A DNA stretch of 64,000 bases, taken from the NCBI RefSeq assembly GCF_000520975.1, contig NZ_JACB01000016.1, positions 62,001 through 126,000 on the forward strand. The letters run 5' to 3'. A program made the translations under genes and the position numbers. This document shows positions 27,845 to 35,718 of this stretch, in pieces. Source of the DNA: Aquimarina megaterium XH134. Lineage in GTDB: Bacteria > Bacteroidota > Bacteroidia > Flavobacteriales > Flavobacteriaceae. The notes beneath the pieces are model-generated. The model did not search any database. It had not been told where the DNA came from and saw only the letters and a program-made list of their open reading frames with translations. Positions within the stretch are counted from its first letter, which is position 1. Each line of letters begins with the position of its first letter.

Positions 27845-28597
27845 CTAGGAGGTTTTATTTTCAAGGTCGACTTCTAATGTCTTTAAAATAAGATCTCTTG
27901 TGTTTTCTTTCAACTCTTTTTTATGATCTTGTGTTAATCCTTGGGTGGGAACCTCTTTAAGAACACGAGCTCTCATAATTCCGGGGCTTCCGCTAAAAAA
28001 AGTATATGAAAATCGCTTTTTATTATCTAGAAACGCTAATGGTACTATAGGAATTTGGTGATCTATTGCTAATCTGAAGGCTCCATCTTTAAATTCATCC
28101 AAAATCACAGATTCATCATCGGGAACCCCTCCTTCTGGAAAAATACAAATACTTGTACCATCATGTAACCTTGCCTGTGCACGATCAAATACTTCTTTCC
28201 TGCTTCGTTGGCTATTTCGATCTACTAATATACAGGTGCGTTTATAGAAAAATCCAAAGATCGGGATTTTTGCCAGTTCTTTTTTCCCTACAAATACAAA
28301 AGGATTTTTTATAGCATATAGCATTAACATAATGTCGGTCATCGAAGTATGATTAGCAACAAACATGTAACTTTTTTTACGATCTGGTTCTGCTTCTTTG
28401 ATAACTTTGGGTAAAAAACCTGATCCGTACAACACAATTTTTGCCCATAACCTAGCAACTACAAAAAATTGCGAATACCATTCTTCTCTCGACGAAAGCA
28501 CTAATAACACAGGAAACATAATAAGTATAGGAATACCCATAACGATATAAAACCAGATACGCCATAGCAGGATAAGTATGTTTCTTAGTATATGCAT
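27845..28597 (-). CDS. plsC: 1-acyl-sn-glycerol-3-phosphate acyltransferase
   Basis: 250 residues from the ATG at 28597; the longest frame begins at TTG 18 bases upstream. After a strongly hydrophobic N-terminus the HX4D catalytic motif NHTSMTD is at residues 82-88 (H83, D88). The second acyltransferase block FPEGGVPDDES follows at about 165, and the IVPLAFLDN region is also present. It acylates lysophosphatidic acid at the inner membrane. It is divergent from trpS, whose promoter begins 24 bases from this start codon. Confidence 0.88.
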   Translation of the reverse strand: MHILRNILILLWRIWFYIVMGIPILIMFPVLLVLSSREEWYSQFFVVARLWAKIVLYGSGFLPKVIKEAEPDRKKSYMFVANHTSMTDIMLMLYAIKNPFVFVGKKELAKIPIFGFFYKRTCILVDRNSQRSRKEVFDRAQARLHDGTSICIFPEGGVPDDESVILDEFKDGAFRLAIDHQIPIVPLAFLDNKKRFSYTFFSGSPGIMRARVLKEVPTQGLTQDHKKELKENTRDLILKTLEVDLENKTS

Positions 28598-28620
28598 CTC
28601 CCCAAAAATACACAATTGGT

Positions 28621-28651
28621 TTGAGCTATGTGAACAAAAAAATTACCTTTG
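28621..28651 (+). promoter_or_regulatory. Bacteroidota-type promoter of trpS
   Basis: TTG at 28621-28623, a 20-base spacer, then TACCTTTG at 28644-28651, an exact match to the Bacteroidota consensus TTG-N19/20-TAnnTTTG. The implied leader before trpS is about 150 bases and contains a small hairpin (TATACT and AGTATA around CGA, near 28670). Confidence 0.7.
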
Positions 28652-28810
28652 CCGAAAATAGTATAGTTATATACTCGAAGTATAAGTAGGCAGAATCTCG
28701 TTTATGACACTAAAATCTGTAAACTAAATACTTCATTAAATTTTAGAAATTAATAAGATACTTAACCAGGGTTTAAAACTTAAAACCGTAATAAAAGATA
28801 ATATATCACC

Positions 28811-29779
28811 ATGTCCAGAATTCTAACAGGAATACAGAGTACAGGCACTCCGCATTTAGGAAACCTCTTAGGAGCTATCATTCCGGCAATCCAAATGGCC
28901 AATGAGCCAGAAAACGATTCGTTTTTATTTATTGCCAATATGCACTCGCTTACACAAATCAAGGATGCCAAGACATTACGAGAGAACACCTACTCTACTG
29001 CTGCTGCCTGGTTGGCTTGTGGGCTGGATATAGAAAAAACAGTTTTTTATCGGCAAAGTGATATCCCGCAGGTGACAGAATTATCTTGGTATCTAAGCTG
29101 CTTTTTTCCTTATCAGCGACTAACACTTGCACATTCATTTAAGGATAAAGCGGATCGTCTAGAGGATGTAAATGCTGGATTGTTTACATACCCTATGCTA
29201 ATGGCTGCGGATATCCTACTCTATGATGCAGAAATTATACCTGTAGGAAAAGATCAACTACAACATCTTGAAATGACTCGTGATGTAGCTTCGCGAATGC
29301 ACAACCAAATGGGTGAAATGTTTGTAATACCCGAAGCCCAGGTACAAAAAGAAACTATGTATGTGCCAGGAACAGATGGTAGCAAGATGAGTAAATCAAA
29401 AGGAAATATCATTAACCTGTTTTTGCCAGATAAGAAACTACGTAAACAGATTATGTCTATCGAGACCGATAGTACTCCGCTAGAAGAACCAAAAGATCCT
29501 GATACCTGTAACTTATTTGCTCTATATAAGCTTATCGCTACTGTAGAACAACAAGAAGAAATGCGTAAGAATTATCAGGGAGGAAACTACGGATATGGAC
29601 ATGCGAAGCAAGCTTTTTATGAATTATTGATTGAAAAATTTGCTTCTGAACGTGAGCGCTATGCCTATTATATGGATAATCTTAATGAAATAGACGAAGC
29701 CCTTGCTATCGGAGCTCAAAAAGCTACTGCTATTGCCGATACTGTATTGGCAAGAGTTAGAGAAAAGGTTGGATACTAG
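28811..29779 (+). CDS. trpS: Tryptophanyl-tRNA synthetase
   Basis: 322 residues. The class I signatures are present: TGTPHLGN (HIGH equivalent) at residues 11-18 and KMSKS at 192-196. The core AGLFTYPMLMAADILLYDA and GKDQLQHLEMTRD blocks are intact. It charges tRNA-Trp. The gene has its own promoter and a leader of about 150 bases, in which I found no tRNA-sensing element. Confidence 0.96.
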   Translation: MSRILTGIQSTGTPHLGNLLGAIIPAIQMANEPENDSFLFIANMHSLTQIKDAKTLRENTYSTAAAWLACGLDIEKTVFYRQSDIPQVTELSWYLSCFFPYQRLTLAHSFKDKADRLEDVNAGLFTYPMLMAADILLYDAEIIPVGKDQLQHLEMTRDVASRMHNQMGEMFVIPEAQVQKETMYVPGTDGSKMSKSKGNIINLFLPDKKLRKQIMSIETDSTPLEEPKDPDTCNLFALYKLIATVEQQEEMRKNYQGGNYGYGHAKQAFYELLIEKFASERERYAYYMDNLNEIDEALAIGAQKATAIADTVLARVREKVGY

Positions 29780-29794
29780 ATGTAAGAAGTTATC

Positions 29795-29863
29795 ATGGAA
29801 TTTCTATTCGAAATTACGTATGACTTTTTAAAATTTTTTGAAAAGCTTACTGGTTTTTCTTAA
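29795..29863 (+). CDS. Possible 22-residue peptide
   Basis: ATG at 29795, 15 bases after trpS, stop at 29863. The product begins MEFLFEITYDFLKFFEKL, an amphipathic, aromatic-rich helix. It is followed 14 bases later by the small membrane protein at 29878. It may be a real peptide or an upstream reading frame coupled to the next gene. The length is too short for certainty. Confidence 0.25.
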   Translation: MEFLFEITYDFLKFFEKLTGFS

Positions 29864-29877
29864 TTCCTTTTACCTGG

Positions 29878-30132
29878 ATGTTTTTATTAGATAAGATCAC
29901 AGAAAAAAACTATTTCAAAATTGGATTTTTCGCAATTGTTCTCATTATACTAATAACGATTCCTGATTTTGAGAATTTTGCCAATTGGTCATTTAATAGT
30001 TCTGTTGATTTTTTAAATCTTTTCAATAATATTGGTAGTAATTACAAGACTTCTTCTGTTGTGATTTGTTTATTAATTCCATTGTTAATCTACGGTTTAC
30101 TCATTAGAAAGGCATATTTCAAAAAAAGATAA
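29878..30132 (+). CDS. Small two-helix membrane protein, unknown
   Basis: 84 residues with two hydrophobic segments (about 16-28 and 60-74) joined by a polar loop containing NLFNNIGSNYKTSS, and a basic end (KAYFKKR). I do not recognise the family. It follows trpS on the same strand and may be co-transcribed. A 10-base perfect hairpin at 30227 follows. Confidence 0.55.
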   Translation: MFLLDKITEKNYFKIGFFAIVLIILITIPDFENFANWSFNSSVDFLNLFNNIGSNYKTSSVVICLLIPLLIYGLLIRKAYFKKR

Positions 30133-30226
30133 TCACTTTTACCTTATTATTTCATATGATAAAAAATCAATTCAGGCCCATCAAAGAAGCGTTGGGAGTA
30201 CTAACTTCGACAAACCTGACTTGACA

Positions 30227-30250
30227 ATCATATAATGGAGATTATATGAT
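30227..30250. terminator. Perfect 10-base hairpin between convergent genes
   Basis: ATCATATAAT, loop GGAG, ATTATATGAT. There is no long T-run on either side, so it is a weak terminator or a dyad binding site. It lies between the small membrane protein and the lipoprotein at 30268. Confidence 0.45.
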
Positions 30251-30267
30251 CTGTTAAAATAAGTTGA

Positions 30268-30930
30268 TCATTTTACCTTTAGGATTACATTATATGTCTT
30301 ATTCTTTTTATTAAAAATAACAGGGTATTTTCCTTCTTTTATCAAATTACCCTTAAGTCCTAGCTTTTTAGCATAAGATGTGTCCAAAGTCAAATTGTTT
30401 TTAAGATAAAATATATTGGTTTCTGGCTCTGGATCACTATATTTTATTGACATCAAATCATTTTCACCATAAAACTGCAATCCAAGGATACTTTCGTTCA
30501 TAGCAAACGGCATGGCTTCCATATTGGATTTGATATCCAATTTAAATGCATCTTTAATAGAATCTAATACTCTGGGATCAATCTTATAGACTAGGATCCA
30601 AGGATCATTATAATCCCAACCACAAGGTATTATTTTACAAGGATTCAAAATGTCTAGTGGAGGAGTAATTGCGAGTCCAGGGTTTGTTTCACATTTCCAT
30701 TCTACACATGTGCTATCGGGATCAAATTCGCAACTTTTCTCACCGGTGAAAGAATTTATAACTTCTTTAGCATTAAATTGAAAATGAGTTATACAAATCT
30801 CTCCCCAACCCTTTGCATTGATCTGAATATCTTGATCAATTACAGTTTGTTCTTCTATACTGTTTTCTTGCTCGCAAGCCCATAGGGTAATAAGCAATAC
30901 AGCCATAATATTTAATGTTACTTTTTTCAT
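30268..30930 (-). CDS. Lipoprotein of unknown function
   Basis: 220 residues. The SPII signal ends LWAC, followed by EQENSIEEQ. The mature part contains six cysteines in its first half (EICITHF, KSCEFD, STCVEWKCETN, NPCKIIPCGW), suggesting disulphides, and a beta-rich C-terminal half. No family is recognised. It is a single gene with a 498-base upstream region that contains two dyads. Confidence 0.72.
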   Translation of the reverse strand: MKKVTLNIMAVLLITLWACEQENSIEEQTVIDQDIQINAKGWGEICITHFQFNAKEVINSFTGEKSCEFDPDSTCVEWKCETNPGLAITPPLDILNPCKIIPCGWDYNDPWILVYKIDPRVLDSIKDAFKLDIKSNMEAMPFAMNESILGLQFYGENDLMSIKYSDPEPETNIFYLKNNLTLDTSYAKKLGLKGNLIKEGKYPVIFNKKNKTYNVILKVK

Positions 30931-31428
30931 GATTAATACGGTTTTAATAAGAGTTATTTCTTTGTTTGGCCGAACGTTTTATAATCAATTGATCGAATAC
31001 CATAAAGTTATAAAGCATTATATCTGGATAGTATCATAGATGTAACCAATCCTAAAAAATATGTAACATTGAAATAAAGGGGGATTTACCCCCTATTTTT
31101 GAAGGGGTTACAACTAGTTTTAGTCATTATTTTAAATAAATAATAGTTAAAATGTATAGTTCATATAAAAAAAATTAATACATCTCATACGGGTTCCCGT
31201 AAGAAGTGTAAGAGTTTTCGTCGTAATTTAAGATCAGGGAAAATTCTTAAGAACATGTTTAGAAATTATATACATCGAAAATTGGTAGTTTTCAGAAAAT
31301 ACACTTTTTAAACAGTTTCTTAAGCGGGATCAATACCTATACCTAGAATAAAGTATATGTCTATAGGTTAGGTTTTTAACAATTTTTAATACTACAAACA
31401 GAGATATAACTATTCGTATATCCTATCG
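30931..31428. other. 498-base intergenic region
   Basis: No gene is seen. It contains a G/C hairpin AGGGGG-ATTTA-CCCCCT (31078-31094) and a 14-base dyad TACGGG-TT-CCCGTA (31188-31201). Both are conspicuous in AT-rich surroundings and may be regulator sites for the lipoprotein gene or ends of transcripts. The longest reading frames here are under 20 codons. Confidence 0.4.
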
Positions 31429-31653
31429 TTAGTATTTGAATTTAAAAAAGTCAGAGAGAGGATACTCTAATGTATTGCAGAGCAACCTGATTACTTCGAC
31501 AGAAGGTCTGGTGTCTGCTTTTTCGATATCAATAATAGTTCGGTAACTTACTCCGGATTTTTCGGCTAATTCTACCAATGTCAACCCAGCGTCTAGCCGT
31601 AAACTTCGCAGTCGATTGCCTAATGCTTCTTTGAATTTATCATCTTTAGCCAT
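31429..31653 (-). CDS. XRE-family regulator, module A
   Basis: 74 residues from the ATG at 31653; the TTG six bases upstream is less likely. It is a single helix-turn-helix domain: RLRSLRLDAGLTLVELAEKSGVSYRTIIDIEKADTRPS, the Cro/C1 pattern with recognition helix SYRTIIDIEK. It ends LSDFFKFKY. It is divergent from two small genes (31780, 32057), with a strong dyad between at 31733-31754. The same arrangement recurs at 38136-38807, where the regulator is also 74 residues and ends KDFFTKDFD. It is probably an autoregulated repressor of the pair. Confidence 0.87.
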   Translation of the reverse strand: MAKDDKFKEALGNRLRSLRLDAGLTLVELAEKSGVSYRTIIDIEKADTRPSVEVIRLLCNTLEYPLSDFFKFKY

Positions 31654-31732
31654 CCTCAAAAATGACTAATTTCCTGTTAGCAAAAATACAGCAGGCACCC
31701 TTATTTTATTAATCACTTGATTATCTGTTATA

Positions 31733-31754
31733 AATATGCATTATATTGCATATT
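31733..31754. promoter_or_regulatory. Operator-like palindrome, module A
   Basis: Arms AATATGCA and TGCATATT around TTATAT, and a looser outer pair TTATAA on each side. It lies 25 bases before the start of the gene at 31780 and overlaps TATATTG, a candidate -7 box, with a TTG 22 bases upstream of that box. Occupation by the XRE protein would block transcription of the small genes. Confidence 0.55.
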
Positions 31755-31779
31755 ATAAAATAAAAAGATATCTCAAGTT

Positions 31780-32031
31780 ATGACCAAAGAAGAGTTGTAT
31801 CACTATATGTTGGCGTACCAAAAAGAACATCTATTTAGTGAAAAAGACCAAAGCAATTTTATTGCATTATTAAAAACTTTAAAACCAGACAGCAATCCTA
31901 AAGAAGAATTATATCACTATATGTTAGCATATCAAAAAGAACATCTGTTTAGTGAAAAAGACCAAAGCAATTTTATTAAAATATTAAAAACCTTAAAACC
32001 AGATAACAATTCAAAAGAAGAAGAAATATGA
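31780..32031 (+). CDS. Microprotein family member with internal tandem duplication, module A gene 1
   Basis: 83 residues made of two copies of a 38-residue unit: K3-P40 and K41-S78, each reading KEELYHYMLAYQKEHLF then SEKDQSNF and ending LKTLKPD. The first 26 residues of each copy are identical, although six codons differ silently. The unit is charged, aromatic-rich and predicted helical. A single copy of the same unit is encoded at 38445. There is no signal peptide or membrane segment, so it is cytoplasmic. The family and function are not recognised. It lies 25 bases before gene 2 and is divergent from its XRE regulator. Confidence 0.75.
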   Translation: MTKEELYHYMLAYQKEHLFSEKDQSNFIALLKTLKPDSNPKEELYHYMLAYQKEHLFSEKDQSNFIKILKTLKPDNNSKEEEI

Positions 32032-32056
32032 AAATATAAATTAAAAATCAATAGTC

Positions 32057-32209
32057 ATGACAGAGAAAAAATTATACGAGAGGTTAATGCGTTACAAAAA
32101 AAAATATGGTGTAACCCAGGAAATGTTACAACATTATAAGTGGGCTGTAGAGCTACTTAAACAAAGGCAACTTACAGTTAATGGTAATAACCCAGAAGAA
32201 AGTATTTAA
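32057..32209 (+). CDS. Microprotein, module A gene 2
   Basis: 50 residues, beginning MTEKKLYERLMRYKKKYGVTQ and continuing EMLQHYKWAVELLKQ. It is about 60 percent identical to the 47-residue product at 38664, and the A-rich sequence before both start codons (AAAATCAATA) is also shared. It aligns without gaps to the gene 1 unit (MT, then LY, Y, K and a final LLK at matching positions), so genes 1 and 2 are probably ancient duplicates. Function unknown. Confidence 0.7.
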   Translation: MTEKKLYERLMRYKKKYGVTQEMLQHYKWAVELLKQRQLTVNGNNPEESI

Positions 32210-32233
32210 GCAAAATCATAGTAGTAACAGAAT

Positions 32234-32354
32234 ATTACTTTGTAGCTATAAAAGGTTACTAACGTATTTGTACTATATGGAAACGATTTTTCATTACTGA
32301 AGTACATATCAAACAAAAAAAACAGATATTTTGTTTTTTTAGCTACAAAGTAAT
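32234..32354. repeat. 15-base perfect inverted repeat, 91 bases apart
   Basis: ATTACTTTGTAGCTA at 32234-32248 and its exact complement at 32340-32354. Inside lies a second hairpin of A-run and T-run (32315-32340) that could end the module A transcript. The element ends 41 bases before the AraC gene at 32396. It may be a paired binding site for that regulator. No target duplication was found to support a MITE. Confidence 0.5.
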
Positions 32355-32395
32355 TCTATACATTAGTCAATCTAAATAAAGAAAATTAAACCGCT

Positions 32396-33190
32396 ATGAT
32401 TCTGAAAAGAGGTCATTCTTTGGCGCCGATTTATAAAACATATGATTTTAATGATTTTTTAATCGGCACCAGTAATTATCAAAATCCTATTGAAACCGGT
32501 GTTTGGCATTCTCATGAAAAACCAGTTATCAGTCTTGTTCTTTATGGAACAAATACAGAATACCGCAAAGGTAAAGAGATAGAAAGAACCAGTGGATCTA
32601 TAAACTACTATAATTCGTATGAATTACATAGAAATATCTACACTACTTTTCCTTCTAAACATATCAATTTGGAAATAGATGATACTTTTTTAAAAAAATA
32701 TGGTTTTACTGAAGAATCAATTGAGTTGGCTGTGGCAAAAAATTATTATGCCCGTTTCACTTTTATAAAATTAATGAATGAAGCAGAAATTAATGACTTA
32801 CAATCTTATAACGCTATAGAGATGTTATTTGTCGCTTTCATAGAAAACTCTCTCAATTCTAAGGATGAAATATTATTTCCAAAATGGATGTTATCTGTTA
32901 GAGATCTTTTAAATGACCGATGGGATGAGAATATTTCTCTAAAAGAAATTGCCAACAAAGTTAATGTGCATCCTACAACCATCTCTAAGAATTTTAGAAC
33001 CTATTTCCAATGTACATTGGGTGAATATTCACGTAAATTAAAAATAGATCGATCACTTGATTTGTTAAAATCAAAACAATACTCTCTTACCGAAATAGCA
33101 TACATATGTGGTTTTTCTGACCAAAGCCATTTTACTCGTGTTTTTAAATCTATTTCTGGTTATCTACCAAAAGAATACGTCAAAGTCTAG
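32396..33190 (+). CDS. AraC-family transcriptional regulator
   Basis: 264 residues. The N-terminal part looks like a cupin-type sensor (VWHSHEKPVISLVLYG, then SYELHRN, with the metal-type histidines H43 and H45). The C-terminal AraC domain is complete: ISLKEIANKVNVHPTTISKNF and LTEIAYICGFSDQSHFTRVFKSISGYLPKEY. It lies 122 bases before the serine hydrolase gene on the same strand, which is its likely target. A 15-base inverted repeat stands just upstream. Confidence 0.87.
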   Translation: MILKRGHSLAPIYKTYDFNDFLIGTSNYQNPIETGVWHSHEKPVISLVLYGTNTEYRKGKEIERTSGSINYYNSYELHRNIYTTFPSKHINLEIDDTFLKKYGFTEESIELAVAKNYYARFTFIKLMNEAEINDLQSYNAIEMLFVAFIENSLNSKDEILFPKWMLSVRDLLNDRWDENISLKEIANKVNVHPTTISKNFRTYFQCTLGEYSRKLKIDRSLDLLKSKQYSLTEIAYICGFSDQSHFTRVFKSISGYLPKEYVKV

Positions 33191-33312
33191 CTTAAGGCAA
33201 ATTCTGTTCTATTTTTTTAAATAGCCCTACCTTTTATTTGTATGATCATTTCTTAATTAATGTTATAGATATCTTATAGTGTTAAGCAAAACAACTTATA
33301 ATCAAATACATT

Positions 33313-34461
33313 ATGATAATAAAAGGTTTATCAATCATCACTTGTTTATTTGGGTTATTTTTTTTTTCGAGTTATTCTCAATCTAAAGCAGATTCATCTA
33401 TTTATGAACATCCTTTACTAATAGACAAAATTGAATCTTATGTAAAGGAGCAGGGAAACAAAGGGTTTAAAGGAACGGTATTAGTTGCCAAGAATAATGA
33501 AATCATCATAAACAAAGCTATAGGCGATTCGAATCTAACAACTAACTCTGTCTTTTATATTGCTTCGGTAACCAAACAATTTACAGCAACAGCCATTCTT
33601 AAACTTCAGGAACAAGGTAAACTATTAGTTAATGATCCAATAGCCAAATTTATCGATGAAGTTCCTTTGGATAAAAAAGGAATCACTATTCATCATCTTC
33701 TCACTCATACTTCTGGTCTCGCGAATAATTATGTCACAGATGGTATTAAAAACAGGCAAGAAGCAATCAATGTGATTTTATCTTCTCATTTAGATTATAA
33801 CGTTGGTGAAAAATATAGCTACTCTGCAGAAGGATACAATCTTTTAGCTATTATAATTGAACTTGTTTCGGGAGAGACTTATGAAAACTACATATCACAA
33901 AATCTACTAGCTCCATCAAATCTAAATCATACTGGTTTTTGGGGATATGAAGGTAATAATACCTCGAGTATAGCCTCATTTAATAATCTAAAAACAGTAA
34001 AATCATTATCCAGAAAAGTTTATCACAAAGGTGTTAGTATTGCGAATTACGGCTACAAAGGAGGGACCGGGATTTTTAGTACATCGCAAGATTTGTATAA
34101 ATGGATAAATACCATTAAATATAGTGATTTTCTGAGTCCAAAAAGTATACAACAACTATTCAAACCATATAAAAATCTAAAAGGGAATATCATAAATGGT
34201 GTTTCTTATGCTTATGGATGGCGTGTTGAGTATAAAAATGGTGAATTAACACAAATCAGACATGGAGGTTTAGAAGATGGTATACACGACGTTTATGTTC
34301 GTAGCTATACTAATGGTGAGATTATTATCGTTTTTTCAAATTCCGGAGTATATAAAGGAAAAGGGAAATTTAATGGCAAAGAATGTTGGAGTATTGTTTT
34401 GAGCATGGGTTTACAAGATATTCTTGAGAAGAACAAAATAAAAGTTACTGCTAAAAAATAA
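33313..34461 (+). CDS. Beta-lactamase-family serine hydrolase (class C/esterase-like)
   Basis: 382 residues with a signal peptide (to about residue 22, SYSQSK). The SxxK motif is SVTK at residues 85-88 within YIASVTKQFTA. The tyrosine motif is YSAEGYN at 170-176. The third motif is HGG in IRHGGLEDGIHD. The fold also covers D-aminopeptidases, esterases and PBP4-like enzymes, so a beta-lactam substrate should not be assumed. The protein is periplasmic or secreted. It follows an AraC gene that may control it. Confidence 0.85.
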   Translation: MIIKGLSIITCLFGLFFFSSYSQSKADSSIYEHPLLIDKIESYVKEQGNKGFKGTVLVAKNNEIIINKAIGDSNLTTNSVFYIASVTKQFTATAILKLQEQGKLLVNDPIAKFIDEVPLDKKGITIHHLLTHTSGLANNYVTDGIKNRQEAINVILSSHLDYNVGEKYSYSAEGYNLLAIIIELVSGETYENYISQNLLAPSNLNHTGFWGYEGNNTSSIASFNNLKTVKSLSRKVYHKGVSIANYGYKGGTGIFSTSQDLYKWINTIKYSDFLSPKSIQQLFKPYKNLKGNIINGVSYAYGWRVEYKNGELTQIRHGGLEDGIHDVYVRSYTNGEIIIVFSNSGVYKGKGKFNGKECWSIVLSMGLQDILEKNKIKVTAKK

Positions 34462-34548
34462 GAAATCTATTAAAAGATATATCGAAAGCTGACATACAGT
34501 TGTCACTACCCTATTTTAATTTTGTTTCAAATTAATTTACTATTTACA

Positions 34549-35655
34549 ATGGCAGAATTATTGAAGCATATTTACACTCATGAGTTTTTTGAAAAATTTA
34601 CAACGGCTCTTCAAAAAGTTGTTCTGGATTTTGATACTTCATCTTTTTTTAATCAAATTTTTGATTCCGAATGGCAACACAGAGAACTGAAACAACGAAT
34701 GCGTCATATTACTATCACATTGCAATATCATTTATCGCATGATTATACCAAAAACATAGATGTTCTATTACAGGTTATCAAACAGCTTCAAAAAGAAGGA
34801 ATTAAAGAGAATAGTTTAGAGTATATGTTTCTGCCGGATTTTGTAGAGTGTTATGGAATGGATCATTATGATACTTCTATGCTTGCAATCGAAAAAATTA
34901 CCCAATTTACAAGTTGTGAATTTGCTATTCGCCCTTTTCTCATAAGACACCCTAAAACAGGAGTTTTACAAATGAAGAAATGGTCAAAGCATAAACACCC
35001 TATGGTAAGAAGATTATCATCTGAAGGTTGCAGACCTCGTTTGCCCTGGGCTATGGCACTTCCATTCTTAAAAACCGATCCAACATCTATCCTTCCTATT
35101 CTCGAACATTTAAAAAATGACACCTCAGAAACTGTACGAAGAAGTGTCGCCAATAATCTAAACGATATTGCAAAGGACAACCCCGATATTGTTATTGGCC
35201 TCACAAAAGAATGGTACAAAAATTCAAAAGAAACTGATTGGTTAGTAAAACACGGGTGTAGAACCCTTTTGAAGCAAGGAAATACAGAAATCATGAAATT
35301 GTTTGGCTTTGGTAATATTCAACATATCAAAATTGATGAATTACAGATTCTTACACCAAAAGTTAAGATTGGAGATGTGTTAGAGTTTACGTTTCAACTT
35401 AATAACACCAGCAATTCTACATCTAAGCTACGATTAGAATACGGGCTTTATTACCAGAAAGCTAATGGAAGCTTGTCTAAAAAAGTTTTCAAAATAAGTG
35501 AAAAAATATATCCCGAGAAATCCATAACGATTATTAACAGAAAGCAGCCTTTTAAAATAATTACCACCAGGAAATTTCATACAGGATTACATCAATTGTC
35601 AATCATTATTAATGGGAATGAGTTTGAAAAATACAATTTTGAACTTATCACCTAA
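34549..35655 (+). CDS. AlkC/AlkD-like DNA alkylation repair glycosylase
   Basis: 368 residues from the ATG at 34549 (MAELLKHIY); the longer frame begins at TTG 27 bases upstream. Residues 1-260 are HEAT-like helical repeats with the family block HPMVRRLSSEGCRPRLPWA and SETVRRSVANNLNDIAKDNP. The C-terminal 100 residues are beta-rich (LQILTPKVKIGDVLEFTFQLNN) and look like an Ig-like domain, which some AlkC proteins carry. AlkC removes alkylated bases such as 3-methyladenine without base flipping. A weak hairpin ACCTA/TAGGT with T-run overlaps the stop. Confidence 0.83.
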   Translation: MAELLKHIYTHEFFEKFTTALQKVVLDFDTSSFFNQIFDSEWQHRELKQRMRHITITLQYHLSHDYTKNIDVLLQVIKQLQKEGIKENSLEYMFLPDFVECYGMDHYDTSMLAIEKITQFTSCEFAIRPFLIRHPKTGVLQMKKWSKHKHPMVRRLSSEGCRPRLPWAMALPFLKTDPTSILPILEHLKNDTSETVRRSVANNLNDIAKDNPDIVIGLTKEWYKNSKETDWLVKHGCRTLLKQGNTEIMKLFGFGNIQHIKIDELQILTPKVKIGDVLEFTFQLNNTSNSTSKLRLEYGLYYQKANGSLSKKVFKISEKIYPEKSITIINRKQPFKIITTRKFHTGLHQLSIIINGNEFEKYNFELIT

Positions 35656-35718
35656 ATAGGTTTTTCTTTAGTATTTTTATACATAGATAACATCTTGCAA
35701 TTCTTAAAATGAAGCGAT

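Noticed and set aside
28652..28810. T-box or leader-peptide control of trpS
   Set aside because: No T-box consensus and no Trp-codon-rich short frame; T-boxes are not expected in Bacteroidota.
31429..32209. Classical type II toxin-antitoxin identity for the XRE-microprotein modules
   Set aside because: Neither small protein shows a HipA, RelE, HigB, Fic or other known toxin pattern, and there are two similar peptides rather than one toxin. The possibility is kept only as a comparison.
32234..32354. Possible MITE with 15-base terminal inverted repeats
   Set aside because: No target-site duplication and no second copy seen in the window; left as an inverted repeat of unknown role.
33222..33233. 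Further copy of the GGTAGGG element on the minus strand upstream of the serine hydrolase
   Set aside because: It has GGTAGGGC but the sequence 14 bases on does not match CTGTT, and no minus-strand gene follows.
33313..34461. Antibiotic-resistance beta-lactamase
   Set aside because: The motifs fit the broad serine hydrolase family (SVTK, YSA, HGG) and the KTG of true class C enzymes is not seen, so resistance cannot be claimed.
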